A stretch of DNA of 64,000 nucleotides from Torymus aiolomorphi. Lineage: Eukaryota > Arthropoda > Insecta > Hymenoptera > Torymidae. The stretch lies in the NCBI GenBank assembly GCA_036365515.1, contig CM070877.1, positions 59,321,975-59,385,974 of the forward strand, written 5' to 3'. Numbering within the stretch: position 1 is the stretch's first letter; each line of letters begins with the position of its first letter. A program made the translations under genes and the position numbers. Below, in pieces: positions 8,631 to 21,372 of this stretch. A model generated the notes under the pieces. That model did no database searches, was not told where the DNA came from, and was given only the letters and a program-made list of their open reading frames with translations.

Positions 8631-9360
8631 GTGAAGTCCGGAAATACGTGGAAATAAATAGTAATTGGTTTTAAGTATGTTGATTATATAAAATACAATA
8701 ATTTATTTACCAATACAATCTGCTGGCTTCTGGTAGATCGATGCATTGTAATTTTACTTACAATTCTTTTTCTATAATTGTTCTTTACGTTTAGAATTTA
8801 CACTTGCTTCTATAAATTTACTATAAATAACTTATAAGATCTGCTTACTAGACGAGTAAGGCTTACGATTACAATTTCAATAATTTATAAATCTGCTTGC
8901 TAGATGAGTAAGGCTTACGATTTCAACTTGACTCGAATGTCGTCTGAGTTTCACGGAGCTCTCCAGGTTTCTTGTACGCTGTGACTGATTCGCGTGACAC
9001 ACATCACTTCTTTTATAATACAAAATAATTAGGTTAAAGATGGGCCCTGTGACGTATCGAATTCATCTTTTGACAACTTATGTATTACAAGTTTTCTGGG
9101 TCGTCGTACTTGCGAAATGCTGAGCATTGCAAAGTGTGGCCTTTCGACTGCCGCGGAGTTCGGTGGCTTGTATTCTAGCTCGACCGTATGTTAAAAACTG
9201 CATGCGTTGTCTTCCTGAGTGGGTGACTCTATACGTCACAAGGTCGCATAAGCAGAACGCTGCGTAGTATTAAGTTGCATTCTCGCTTTTATGTGTCAGG
9301 AAATATCTGATACTAATTATGGTTTTTCTTTAAAATGAGAATACGTCTCCGGACGTAACA
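8631..9360 (-). repeat. LTR of gypsy element A (3' LTR in coding orientation)
   Basis: A 730-bp LTR, TGTGAAGTCCGG...GACGTAACA. On the minus strand a polypurine tract (CTAAGGGGGGAGG, 9361-9373) abuts it, which defines it as the 3' LTR of an element coded leftwards. GAAT flanks it at 8627-8630 and recurs after the other LTR at 59755-59758. By eye it differs from the right-hand LTR at only a few positions, so the insertion is fairly young. Confidence 0.85.
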
Positions 9361-10138
9361 CCTCCCCCCTTAGACTGTTGAATGTCGTAGAGATTCAACA
9401 AATGTATCAGAGATTTTCTGTTACAGAATTTGATTTAATGATAAAAATAAAATACGATTTATAATAGTAATAGTAATATTAGTAATAATAATTATAATAA
9501 TAATAATAATACTCGTCAGTCTTGGATCGACATGAATTCCTCATAAATTATGGTTTAAACAATTAATACTTTGATTTACAAAATCATGACCATTGGTTAT
9601 TTTAAATTCATGGTTATCAAGTTTAAGTTTTCAACTGCCCCCTTTTAGTACTTTTGAGGTTGGCTGCTCGAATGTTGATTTGATCTACTAATTTTCCTTT
9701 CTGAGCCCCCTATCTCGGTTCTTATGGGGAATTTGATGGCAGAATGTAAGTTCTTGATTGTAGCCTTCCCCTATCTGCTGGCACTGGCACTGGTGTTTTC
9801 AGGTTTAGTCATCATTTAACTTGATTGTTTGAGGTCGGTGACTCACTCCGTCATGATTTCGCACAAACGAAATGCTGCGTCGCATAAATTTGTATCGAAG
9901 TTAATTTTTAAAATATAATCAAGGTATTTTAATGGTTTTCACTAATGGTTTACACTTATTAGAATTTTAAGTATCTAAATTGTTAATTACTTTGGTGCGC
10001 ATTATTTAAATTGACAGTTGTATTTAGCGTAAATTATTCTTGCTGGAACATAAAAATTGCTGTTTTTGAAGAGCTCATTGACTTGGAGTGTCGCGAGGCT
10101 GTACAGTTAAAAGTGCATAGTTGTCGAAATTCGCATAT
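9361..10138 (-). other. element A 3' untranslated region next to the LTR
   Basis: Contains the polypurine tract and then AT-rich non-coding sequence with a short run of AAT repeats near 9480-9510. The end towards 10138 resembles the interior of the element B LTR (for example GCTGTAC-GTTAAAA and GAAATTCGCA), suggesting that a decayed B-like LTR fragment lies here, split by the foldback element. Confidence 0.5.
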
Positions 10139-11615
10139 GGGAGCGTCCAGCAGAAACGGGCCACCGAGCGCGCGCGGTGCCTTTTTTCGCGTAAAAGGTG
10201 CTCTGTTTAACTCGTTCATAATCGTATGCTGCGTCTTTGAAAAAAAAACCAAGGACCTATATCGATAGATTTTTTTCTGCTCTTTCCAGTTGCGCCATTG
10301 TTTTTATTGCGAAACGCTTTCTTCCGGACGAAAACTCGAGTTGAATATTGAAAGCCATTTTTCTCAAAGTATATCATGTTTTTTTTCAAAATAAACTACA
10401 CCATTGGAAAGTACAACTCTTAAGCTTCAAACCCCTATCTTGGAGAAGTTGGAGAAATAAAGGGTTTAAAAGTAACAACATGAAAAAGACAGCACCGAGG
10501 ATCCGCGCGAGCCCCTCGCGCCCGTGCGTACGGCACGTTTAAGTGCACGCTCTATTCAATTCACTAATAATCGTGTACCAAGTCTCTGAAAAAAGAACTA
10601 AGGACATATATCGATAGATTTTTTCCTGCTCTTTCCAATGGTGCTATTATTTTTATTCCGAATTTCACTGCTTTCAGTGCGTTCATGGATATTTTTATGT
10701 TTAATATATTATGTTTTTCAAATTTTGTTATATAAATGAACAAAGTTCATTGTAATATTATACTACCTGTTACAACTAGATCCACAAAATTATGTCCACG
10801 CATTGGCATTGTAAGTTACAAAACATTTTATATTTACAAAAAAGAAAGGGCGAAATAGCACATCGCGTGTATTAATCCGCCCTTGAGCATAGCGTAAAAA
10901 GTTCAGGCAGCCGCTCTCTTTTTGATCTTACTATTTTTGAACTTTTCATGTTTCAACTTAAAAATATAATATTTTATAGTTTAAGACTTGTACTTTTGAA
11001 GAATATAATTCATTTTGAAGAAAAGACTGATATTTTATTGAAAAAATAGAGTTTAAACATTCAAATGGAATTTTCAACTAGAAGGAAGCATTTCGGAATA
11101 AAAATAATAGCACCATTGGAAAGAGCAGGAAAAAATCTATCGATATATGTCCTTAGTTCTTTTTTCAGAGACTTGGTACACGATTATTAGCGAATTGAAT
11201 AGAGCGTACACTTAAACGTGCCGTACGCACGGGCGCGAGGGGCTCGCGCGGACCCTCGGCGCTGTCTTTTTCATGTTGTTACTTTTAAACCCTTTATTTC
11301 TTCAACTTCTCCAAGATAGGATTTTGAAGCTTAAGAGTTGTACTTTCCAATGGTGTAGTTTATTTTGAAAAAAAACATGATATACTTTGAGAAAAATGGC
11401 TTTCAATATTCAACTCGAGTTTTCGTCCGGAAGAACGCGTTTCGCAATAAAAACAATGGCGTAACTGGAAAGAGCAGAAAAAAATCTATCGATATAGGTC
11501 CTTGGTTTTTTTTTCAAAGACGCAGCATACGATTATGAGCGAGTTAAACAGAGCGCCTTTTACGTGAAAAAAGGCACCGCACGCGCTCGGTGGCCCGTTT
11601 CTGCTGGACGCTCCC
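10139..11615. mobile_element. 1.48-kb foldback element, TSD ATAT
   Basis: Ends GGGAGCGTCCAGC and GCTGGACGCTCCC begin inverted repeats of about 530 bp per arm (10139-10670 and 11093-11615), flanked by ATAT at 10135-10138 and 11616-11619. Each arm carries two copies of a TCGATAGATTTTTT-CTGCTCTTTCCA module. The unique centre is short and non-coding. The arms contain GC-rich blocks unlike the surrounding LTR element. It is a non-autonomous DNA transposon; I cannot assign a superfamily. Confidence 0.75.
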
Positions 11616-12173
11616 ATATACGACATTTGTATGTCAGAAAATTACTGGCGATAAATATGCATTGTTAATTTGATTTTAGAGATACGTCACAGACGTAACA
11701 CTTCCCCCCCTTAGAATGTTGAATATCGTAGAGACTCAACAAGTATAATAATAGTTAGATATCAGTAATTTTCTGTTACAATAATTTCAAATTACAATTA
11801 TAAGATGGAAAGTTAACTATAAATACAACAACGTCTTTCATAAAATGTTTTGAGAAATTTTTAAATAATTTCAATATGGTTCGTTTAAAATTGTGGTTCA
11901 TTTCGTACAAGAATGTTTACAATTTCCCTGTGTTGAAATTTTTTTCTCTATGCTAGTTGATACGTGGGTGTCAATAAATTTGCAATCACATAATTTTGTG
12001 GATCAAGAAATTACTGATGAGAATATGAATATTAAATGTAATTTAGGGATACGTCACGGACGTAACACCTCCCCCTTTAGAACGGTGAATAATTCTTGCG
12101 ACGTAGACCGACATTTAAGGGCTCTTTGTAATAATAAAAAAAAAATATTTTATATTTTTATCGTTTGTATCAG
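11616..12173 (-). other. element A 3' region with two extra polypurine/LTR-start boundaries
   Basis: On the minus strand, purine tracts followed by TGTTACGTC occur at about 12072 and 11701, in addition to the true boundary at 9360. The piece between the two inner boundaries aligns closely with 48141-48470 in element B. The stretch 11618-11700 matches the start of the element B LTR. These look like relics of earlier LTR ends kept inside the element. Confidence 0.65.
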
Positions 12174-14321
12174 TTAAATTCCGAAAAGTTCTCCTTCGGG
12201 TTTTTTCTGGGATGTGGATGTGGAATTTGTAGAGTTAGTTACAATGGAACGTGGTGGGAGGGGTGGCAAGGGTCTTAGATTTACAACTCTTCTTGGTTTA
12301 AACTCTTGTAATTCGTGTTCTTCTATTTTTGTAGAATGGTTTTCTTTTAATGGCATAGTTATGGTAGGTTTCGTTACTACTATTTCCTGAAGTTCGCTCG
12401 CCATATCTCTTCTATTTCTAAAATGCTGTCCTTCCGTATCATTTATCTTGTTCAACACTACTAATAAGTGTGTTACAGATGTGAATATTGATCCAAATAA
12501 ATGTCTGGAACATCCATTTTTGGAGTGTATATCCTCTTATTATCAGATCTACTATCATCTTCGTTAACTGCATTATTATTAATGTCATAATGATTCCTGA
12601 GCTTATTGTTCCATATTCTTCATATTTTTCTATTATTTTATTCCAAGTGCTTTCAGCAATATGAGTGAGTGTTTTTTCTGTTAGAAAATTTCTCATCAAG
12701 TCATCTTTTGCAGAATTTGCACTTTGTGTGAATTTTGCTATGGTATTTACGATGGATTTCTTTTCCATTGGAAAGAGTAATCTTTTCTCGAATTTTTCCA
12801 GATCTTGTTGTGTGTATATTCCACTTGTTGCTAAGGAATTCAGTTTTTTCGGTATCCAGTTTTTGATAATTTTAGGCTTGAAAACAGTGATATTTTTCTC
12901 TATTTTCCTCGGCGTAGGCGTCAAACTTATCCAGTTATTGTCTACCTTATAATATTGTCTACCTTATAATAGGGTGGAATTATTGACTCACACTCGATCT
13001 GTATTCCTGTTCTGATCAAAATATATGTTTTTGGCGTCAGAAACCAAGTAGTGTTTCCTGATATTACGGGAAGTTCCTCGTAACACTCCTTAGTATGGTG
13101 AATTTTTACGTTAATCGGGGTACATTTTATTATGTGTACCACCTCTCCTGCAAGTCTAGCAATGTATCCTGGCTTCTGCATAACATTATAAGCAAATTCA
13201 TTTGGGAAATTTGATGTGAGGGATAAGGAATTTTGGATTTCTTTTCTCTCTAACTCGCACATTTTTGTTAAAATATTTAAATATAAACTTCTAAATTGCG
13301 CCCGATAATGTTTTTCTACATGTACAAATTTCGCATTTGTATACGCAAAAATATCTATATTAATTAGATCTCGCGGTTGACTCACATCATTATCGAATAA
13401 AATGTTTACATTACTTTTTTCGTAAATAAATAATTTAGGATGTTCTGTTTTCGTTATAATTCTGTCGCAAAACTTAATATTTTCTACACCGTTTAAAGAA
13501 AAAGATATATCATAAGTATTTATTGTATACATTACTTCCTGATTTGGTGATAATGTTTTTGTTACGGTGCCTTTAAATAAAACATCGTATTTGTTGTCAA
13601 AACAATTTTCGTTTGGAACATGCGACCAAAATGCATAACCGGCTTGCGCGTCTATGCAACGTTCGTCCGAGAATTTGCATGTTGTTCCCGAGTTTAAATG
13701 TAATTTATTATTGTTTAAGTTTACTTTTGCACATTCTTCCATGAGCGTAATTTTTATGAGGCCTTGAACAAGAACATTATCCCAACTTCCATAATCATCC
13801 GCGTAGGTGCCTCCTGAATAAGATTTCCCTTCGATTTTTCCTGATAGATCGATTCCTACTGTTTTAGTCTCATTTATTTTAATATTCGCTATTGTGTGAG
13901 AATTGTCATATTTAAATATTCCTGTATTATGAATAAATTTACATTGCTCCGCGCCAATGTCGTATAAATATTCTTGTAAACCGTTTTCAACTGGACCTAA
14001 ATGACTGAACATTCCGCAGTGATATATTGTTCGTCTTATTTCTATTTTACATTGAATTACATAACTTGTTTTGAATTCCGCTAATTGAAATCATTCTATG
14101 GTTGTATTAGATACTTGCAAATCTTCTTCATGGAAATCGCATTCCCCGGTATCCACTAAGGAGTATGTTTTTACTGCTGGATCAGCAGAGCCGCAGTTGA
14201 ATCCAATTATGGCTTTATTATATTTGATGAAGGTTAAAATTGTAACGGAACCGTCTACGATGGGAAAATTTTTTTTTGTATATATTTTTATGCGATGAAC
14301 CATAGTCATAACCCTGAACAC
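12174..14321 (-). pseudogene. env: chuvirus-like glycoprotein of element A
   Basis: A Cys-rich ectodomain is encoded from about 14321 to 12942, with features of the glycoproteins of arthropod mononegaviruses (chuvirus type): VDTGECDFHEEDLQ near the N-terminus, YHCG, DDYGSWDNVLVQG and an RTEHPKLFI-like KTEHPKLFIYE segment. A hydrophobic membrane stretch (SSGIIMTLIIMQLTKMIVDL) follows near 12590 and then a basic/Pro-rich cytoplasmic tail to 12174. Breaks are a TGA at 14088-14090, a frameshift caused by a 17-bp tandem duplication at 12937-12970, and a one-base frameshift near 12450-12475. In the family this protein mediates membrane fusion. Gypsy elements with captured envelopes are known; element B lacks one. 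The gene is inactive here. Confidence 0.7.
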
Positions 14322-17115
14322 CTATTACCCTACCGACACTATTGCACCAAGGGTTGTAGATGTAACCTGCGCTTCTCGGAGTCTCAAGCTGTCATAAAAC
14401 ACCGACGCGGCGCATGCTTTAAAATTTCTGAATTTTTAATCTTGTAATTTCCTTTTCCTTAAAAGGCTATATTTAGACTTTATATTAAACGGACTGTAAA
14501 CTTTCTTTTCTTCTTGATGAAGAACAAACATTATTTCCAATAAATAAAATATTGTAATCAACTATAGCTACGACCACGAGTGTAATAAAATATAGTATTA
14601 AATCATTTATCGAAAAATATTACAAAATAAGTAAATCACTCTAGAGAACTGTTCATCACTAATTAATTATTAACATAACATAATTATGAAACAATCCGAA
14701 TAAGAAAATGATATTTACATAAGTAATAGTACCCTTAGTTAAAATTACAATAATTCAGCATTATGATTTTTATTAAAACCACCTCAGTTGTATTAACGCG
14801 CTAGTTATAAACTATGGTAAATTTCCTACAAAGATATGTTAAATAATAGCTTAAGTATGAGTTGTTAATTATAATTTTACTTTTATACGTTGACTTAATA
14901 TTTTGTATTTTTATATATAAGTTAAGTTAAATAAGTACAATACATATTAACTAACAACCGTTCAGGCGTGGGATGAAAAGTGTATAAAATATAACGTTGT
15001 AAAATAGATTTAAGTTTATAAGTAATACTTTAAGCCACACTCCAGAAGGATTATTTTCTCTACCCGAGTAATAAAACTCATTTCAATCTTTGTCTTTGTA
15101 CCTCTATAAAAGAAAGCCCACTAAATAGCAAGGCATTCGGCCACTATTAAAAATTTTTTCGTGTTATAAATAAATTTTTAACAACATAATAAATAAATAA
15201 ATGAATGCTTTTCAGTTTAAAATTACTATACACAAAATTGAAAATACTCTTTCACAGAGTGAATTAGCTTTAAGGGACACTTTTCCGAGCGGATGCGCTA
15301 TCTCGATGCTACAGTACACATGGCCCATACTAAAAATAGCTCACCCCAACTTTCTCGTGGAGACGCATTTTCCAACGACTTTTCGGGCCTCAACATACAA
15401 TAGCACGAGGAAATCATTTTAAAATAACTTTGAATACCTCAATAATTATAAGTAGGAAAATTATTTTATAGCGAACGATAGATTTAGAATAAAGATGAAA
15501 ATTAATAAACACTACTCTTGTTTGTATTATGTAATGATTACCTCGTTAGTGTAACTAAAACTCTCTTTTGGAATCAAATAATGAAATTATAACAAGGTTA
15601 AAATTATACTATAACCTATATGTATTATATATATATATATATATATATTATTAATGAAGAATTTCTATTTTGTTCATGCAAACCTTATAAAATATATATA
15701 TAGAAATATTCTAAATAAACAGTAACATGTTTATTATTTTTTTTTTCATGTAACATTACAATAAGTAATTGGTTAAAATTCAAATATTTCAAATGAATAA
15801 AAAGTCCACAAAAGGGTATAAAACCAGTAAAATAATTTAACGAAATTATTGGAGTTCTAATTAGAATGAACAAATTAATATTTTATAAAGTCTGCATAGG
15901 AAATTTCATTAGTTGAATAAAATAATACATTTTATGTGAAAACCATTACTAAGGTCCTACACAGGAAGTCTCGCACATCTGGAAACTCTTATCTTCCCCT
16001 AAGATGCTGCGTAGCATATACAAACAGCGAAAGTACAATTTTTTCTCAAGAAAACCTTGCGTTTCTTTACCCTGCGACAAATATTATTTTCCAATCTTGA
16101 AACTTATAAGACTTATATTTACTTAACTATTTTACATTTTTAATTTCTAACAAGACAATTCAGCTGCAATAATTTTTCTTACATTTTTATATAAAGTCCA
16201 TCTCCAAACAACACTTTAAAAATAACTGTTTGTTCATAATTTCAATGATTTATTATTATTTTTCTTGTGGAAACTTAGTAGTTTTATATTCTTATAATAA
16301 TTTCATTTTCTAGCAATTACAAACATTTACACCCAAAGCTTGAAAGACTGATTACTTAATTAATCGATGAATAAATATAAAAATAATAAATTTTATGATT
16401 GGAAATAATCTAAAAACACATTCTATGTAACCCCTAAGAGAATCATTTATGTCACTGCGTTAATATTAAGTAAAACATTATAATTAAATAAATAATAGCG
16501 ATATTTACGACAATTTTGTAACCATGTTTATAATATTTAGCTTGACTGTCTAGTTTTACCATTTCTTATGAAACTTCATATTATTGTAAAATTATATTAA
16601 TTATTTTTCTGTAAAACTAAAGTTATATTTTTCGATTTTTTATATTCACTATAACTCCACTTCTAATCAACGTATAACCACCGCTCAAATTTGTAATACC
16701 TTGTCACGGAAATATCTACTGAATTAAAATTATAGCTAATTTGTAAAATTGCGATTTGTAATGATTCTACACAATCTGTAGAAAACTGTCAAAAATAGAG
16801 TGACAAAATTGAAGAGTGAGGGAGATAGGAATATCTTCTGTCTCTCTCATCTCTCTTTCTCTGTCACTCATATAGCGTTCTCTCTCGCTCTTTAAAGAAG
16901 ATACGAGCCGCCGGAAAATACCCTAGAGAAGGGATAAGGGACCGCTCTCTACCGCTCTCTGTGTTAAAACATAGGATCTTCCCCACTATCACAGAAATCG
17001 ACGTTTGGAAGGGATGACGCCCCCACATCATTGGACACCGCTTTTCCACACCACAACATTACGAGATATGCAAAGCATCCCTCGCCGCCGAACTTATCAC
17101 GTATGATTCGTTCAC
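14322..17115. other. element A, non-coding stretch between pol and env
   Basis: About 2.8 kb of mostly AT-rich sequence with no convincing ORF. It holds a short (TA)n run at 15628-15648 and, from about 16800, a more GC-rich patch with CTCTCT runs. It is longer than usual between integrase and env, so it may hide further decayed insertions that I could not delimit. Confidence 0.5.
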
Positions 17116-17213
17116 CAAAATGACGCAACTACCCGATTTGACACCGCAGCTTTTCCAGCCAAAGAAGAGGAGGAGCAACGCATTTAAATACGCTGAACGC
17201 GCACTGCTCGCCG

Positions 17214-17306
17214 GTCAGTCAGATTTACAAGCCTCACAAGCTTTGCTGACTGGTCCAGGGTCAGTCAGATTTACAAGCCTCACAAGCTTTGCTGACTGGT
17301 CCAGGG
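17214..17306. repeat. 46-bp direct duplication in a CCTCACAAGCTTT-rich patch
   Basis: GTCAGTCAGATTTACAAGCC starts at 17214 and 17260, giving two perfect 46-bp units; looser copies of ACAAGCCTCACAAGCTTT continue to about 17430. A 144-codon plus-strand ORF (17120-17554) spans the patch, but its sequence follows the repeat and ends in Lys codons from an A-rich tail, so I do not call a gene. Confidence 0.75.
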
Positions 17307-17564
17307 TGCAGTTCACCACAAGCCTCACAAGCTTTACTGAACTGACCAAGCAGTCAGCAAGAGCCTCACAAGCTTTGTTGATTGTACGTGCAGTACAACC
17401 ACAAGCATTCACAAGCTTTATTGATACTGTACACTTATTGAGAGAATTATTTTCAAAAATAAAAAAAAATATATTCAAATCAAAATTTCGGAATTTTACA
17501 TTTATTCAAAAATCTTTTAAAAAAAAAAAACCCAAAAGAAAAAAAGGTGAATAAGATAAAGAAA

Positions 17565-18395
17565 ATAAAAATAAAAATAAATCTATAATTAACTTTGGAT
17601 TTCGAATAAAAGCTTGGCCTTGGTCTTAAGGATTTTAAGTGACATCTTTATTCGAAATTACAAGTCATTTAGTGAGACATCTTAAGGAGTCTAATGCAAT
17701 TTGACTTGACAAAGTAAATATTTATTTATTTATATATAAGAAATTATTGAGAAAATTTATTGAAAATTATAATCGAATTCACTAATAAAAATAAATCTAT
17801 AATTAACTTTGGATTTTGAATAAAAGCTTGGCCTTGGTCTTAAGGATTTTAAGTGACATCTTTATTCGAAATTACAAGTCATTTAGTGAGACATCTTAAG
17901 GAGTCTAATGCAATTTGACTTGACAAAGTAAATATTTATTTATTTATATATAAGAAATTATTGAGAAAATTTATTGAAAATTATAATCGAATTCACTAAT
18001 AAAAATAAATCTATAATTAACTTTGGATTTTGAATAAAAGCTTGGCCTTGGTCTTAAGGATTTTAAGTGACATCTTTATTCGAAATTACAAGTCATTTAG
18101 TGAGACATCTTAAGGAGTCTAATGCAATTTGACTTGACAAAGTAAATATTTATTTATTTATATATAAGAAATTATTGAGAAAATTTATTGAAAATTATAA
18201 TCGAATTCACTAATAAAAATAAATCTATAATTAACTTTGGATTTTGAATAAAAGCTTGGCCTTGGTCTTAAGGATTTTAAGTGACATCTTTATTCGAAAT
18301 TACAAGTCATTTAGTGAGACATCTTAAGAAGTCTAATGCAATTTGACTTGACAAAGTAAATATTTATTTATTCATATATAAGAAATTAAAGAAAA
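17565..18395. repeat. 214-bp tandem array (four units)
   Basis: AGCTTGGCCTTGG occurs at 17611, 17825, 18039 and 18253, an exact 214-bp period. Units are almost identical, differing at isolated bases and diverging only at the end of the fourth. Such a homogeneous array inside a decayed retroelement implies recent expansion. Confidence 0.9.
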
Positions 18396-18888
18396 TTCTT
18401 CATGATATCTAGTTTATTAACTCGGAGCCCAAGTGTTTACTCTCTATCTTGTAAATTAAATTAATACACAGTGGCTTATGAGCACCAGCTCTCGAGAGGG
18501 AAGGGTGAACCTGAGAATAACCTGAGATTGGGTAAAATTAGTTTTTTCCTAAAACCTTAAACTCCTGGGCTCGTGACCTACATCCTATCCATACAAGGGA
18601 CGTAGTGCAACAAAATTGTTCTTAAGGGACAAGTGTGCCGTACCTGTTGGTCCTGATTAACTTTCCAAAATTCCCTACCAACAAATATCTAAAATCACTA
18701 CTACAAGCGCCTTGTACTTCCAACTCAAAGCTCAACCAAGGTTAATTAGCTAACGCAGCTACGGCCTAAAAAGAGCGTAACTCTTAATCGAGTTAACAAT
18801 CCCAGTCGTGTTGTGTCTTAGGACGTGACAAAATTATAAAAATTTTTAATAAGATTTTCTACATTTCCTAAAACAGAAAGTTGTTTTA
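18396..18888. other. non-coding stretch downstream of element A integrase
   Basis: No ORF or alignable repeat. It runs from the end of the 214-bp array to the integrase stop codon and has mixed base composition; origin not recognised. Confidence 0.5.
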
Positions 18889-21372
18889 CTATTTTTTTTT
18901 GCCGTTAACAAGACTTAATTTATTTGAGTGTACAGTTTTTGCTTTTCCTTTATAATTAATAGTGATACTGTTATTTTCATTTATTTTTAATATGTCAAAA
19001 GAGCCCTGGTAATGATCTTTTCCAAGTTTACCCGGTTTTGGCTCTTTAATTAACCATACTTTATCACCCTTATCAAACTGTACTGGGTTTATAAATTTAT
19101 CGTAATAATTTTTGGATTTTTCCTTTGAAACTATTAAATTTCCCCTTGCTATTTGAGCAATTTCTCTCATGTTTTTAATTAATTTTTCTAAGTATCCATT
19201 ATATGTAGGCAATAATTCTGATTTCTTAATTGGTTCGCTAGATGGAATTCTAGCAGGAGAAGCAAAAACTATTTCGTACGGTGTAAATTTGTGGCTAGTG
19301 TGTACGCTCGTATTGTAATGAAATTGTGCGAATTCTAAAAATTCATCCCATTCGTATTTTTTTGTTGAAAAATTTTTAAGATATTCACATAATGGGTGAT
19401 GAACTCTTTCTAGAGACCCGTTAGATTGTGGGGAAAAAGCTGTTGTTTCGATCTTATCAAATTTAAATCTTTTTGCTATTTGTTTCATCATTTTGCTAGT
19501 AAAATGTGTTCCCCTGTCCGGTAATACTATTTTAGGTGATCCAAAAATGCATATGAATCTTTTTATAAAGGCATCTGATACCGATTCTGCCGTTCGATCT
19601 TTTAAACATGTTAGAATTATGAATTTCGATAATTGATCCTGAATAGATAATATATATTTATTGTTATTTTTTGTAATATTAAATGGTCCTACTATATCCA
19701 TAGCAATCTTGTCAAATGTTTTTATTGGTGTGTCTGTTATAATCATAGGTTGTTTAGTTTTTTTCCGTTTTAGTTCATTTCTTTGACAGTCATCGCAATT
19801 CTTTATTCTGTTTTGAATATCCGATTTTAAATTTTCCCAAAAATATTCTTCTTTAATTCTGTTATAAGTTCGATTTACACTGGAATGCCCTCCTACTGTA
19901 GAAGAGTGATACATATTGAAAATTCTATCTCTATCTGTATTTTGTACATAGTTGACGTTATTTGATCATATTATTATCTTTATATTCGAATCGTTAAGGG
20001 GGCTAGACACCTTTTTTCTCTGAAATAAGAAGTCACATTTTAATACATAAATGTAAACTAATTATTTCATCCTTTTTACATATAAAAGTGGGTATATTTA
20101 CCTTACCTTAAAACTTTCTCCGATGGGCCTTTTATATGGTCCAGAACCATAGTCATCGATGAAACAAGTTTTTTCACTAACCGTAAGCTTTGAAATTTTC
20201 CTGTGGATGGATTGACTCCAGATTTGAACTAAATTACTCCTGAATAGTATAATTCTCATATGGGTGTAGGGATTTAGGATTAAATGTCGGAAAAAATTAT
20301 TACATCAGAAAAATTATGAAAAAATATAAAAAATTTTAAAAAATTAAAAAAAAACTCTTGAAAAACAGCACAATTTTTTTTTTCTCATTAGATCAAAAAT
20401 CCCTACACTCATATGAGAATTATACTATTCAGGAGTAATTTAGTTCAAATCTGAAGTCAATCCATCCACAGGAAAATTTCAAAGCTTACGGATAGTGAAA
20501 AAACTTGTTTCATCGATGACTATGGTTCTGGACCATATAAAAGGCCCATCGGAGAAAGTTTTAAGGTAAGGTAAATATACCCAATTTTATACGTAAAAAG
20601 TATGAAATAATTAGTTTACATTTATGTATTAAAATGTAACTTCTTATTTCAGAGAAAAAAGGTGTCTAGCCCCCTTAAACATTTGTTTTAAAATTTCTTC
20701 TATCTCTATCTGACTTATATTTAAAATTTCAATATTTTTTGATATACTAAAAATAGATATTTTTTTTCTAATTAATATTTCTTTTAATATTCTGAATAAC
20801 TTTACTAAATTTTCCTTAACGATGTTTGATGTCATTGATATATCGAGACATAAAATAAATAATTTCCTATTTCCAATATTAATAATATCAATTTCCCCCT
20901 TTTTTAGACTTGTATTTATTTTTAGATTTTTATTTTTTATTAATAAATCAGTATTTTCGTCTAGTGATTCATAATCTTGTGTTACTAAATGTACAATGTT
21001 GTCATTTCTGAATTGAATTGAATTTTTTGAATATACTACATTGTCGCGTTTTTGTTTCTCAATTATATTATTTGTAGTACTTCCGTCTCTTTTTCCATTA
21101 TTTCTGGTATGTGTTTTATTCGGTTTCCTTGGTCTGCCTCGTTTTGTTTTCATTTCTATCCGATTATCATTTAAAATCTTGATTTTGTCGTCATGATTCA
21201 TTTGACTCGTTAATTCTATACTTTTATTTGATTCTCTTTTCTTTTGTGCTCTTGTAACTACAAATATTTCTATCGGATTTCGCGATAATGCATCTGCATT
21301 TGCATTTTGTTTTCCTGGTTTGTAGATAACATCAAATTCATAATCTGATAATTTGAGTTTCCATTTTTGCAC
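18889..21372 (-). pseudogene. element A pol: linker and integrase
   Basis: After RNase H comes a low-complexity linker with an AT-hook core (KRGRPRKPNK, about 21135) and then, left of an inserted MITE, a complete integrase: zinc-binding H-H-C-C (YHSSTVGGHSS ... CDDCQRN), catalytic residues in DIVGPF, PDRGTHFTS and SNGSLERVHH, and a C-terminal GPY/F-like domain (KVWLIKEPKPGKL). The TTAA MITE at 19998-20674 interrupts the linker. The integrase ORF itself (18889-19914) is open, about 340 codons. Integrase inserts the cDNA into host DNA, leaving the 4-bp duplications seen here. Confidence 0.85.
19998..20674. mobile_element. TTAA-flanked MITE in element A pol
   Basis: A 677-bp element beginning GGGGGCTAGACACC and ending GGTGTCTAGCCCCC, with inverted arms of about 310 bp and TTAA at 19994-19997 and 20675-20678. 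TTAA duplication is the hallmark of piggyBac and Kolobok transposons, so this is a non-autonomous relative of one of them. It has no ORF of its own. Comparison with element B shows it split the linker reading cleanly. Confidence 0.85.

Noticed and set aside
10861..10885. AATCCGCCCTT in the foldback element, like the start of the histone-type stem-loop
   Set aside because: The second half of the stem is missing and no family gene lies upstream.
17120..17554. 144-codon plus-strand ORF
   Set aside because: Built from a 46-bp duplication and an A-rich tail, with no domain or homologous ORF, and lying in element A non-coding DNA.
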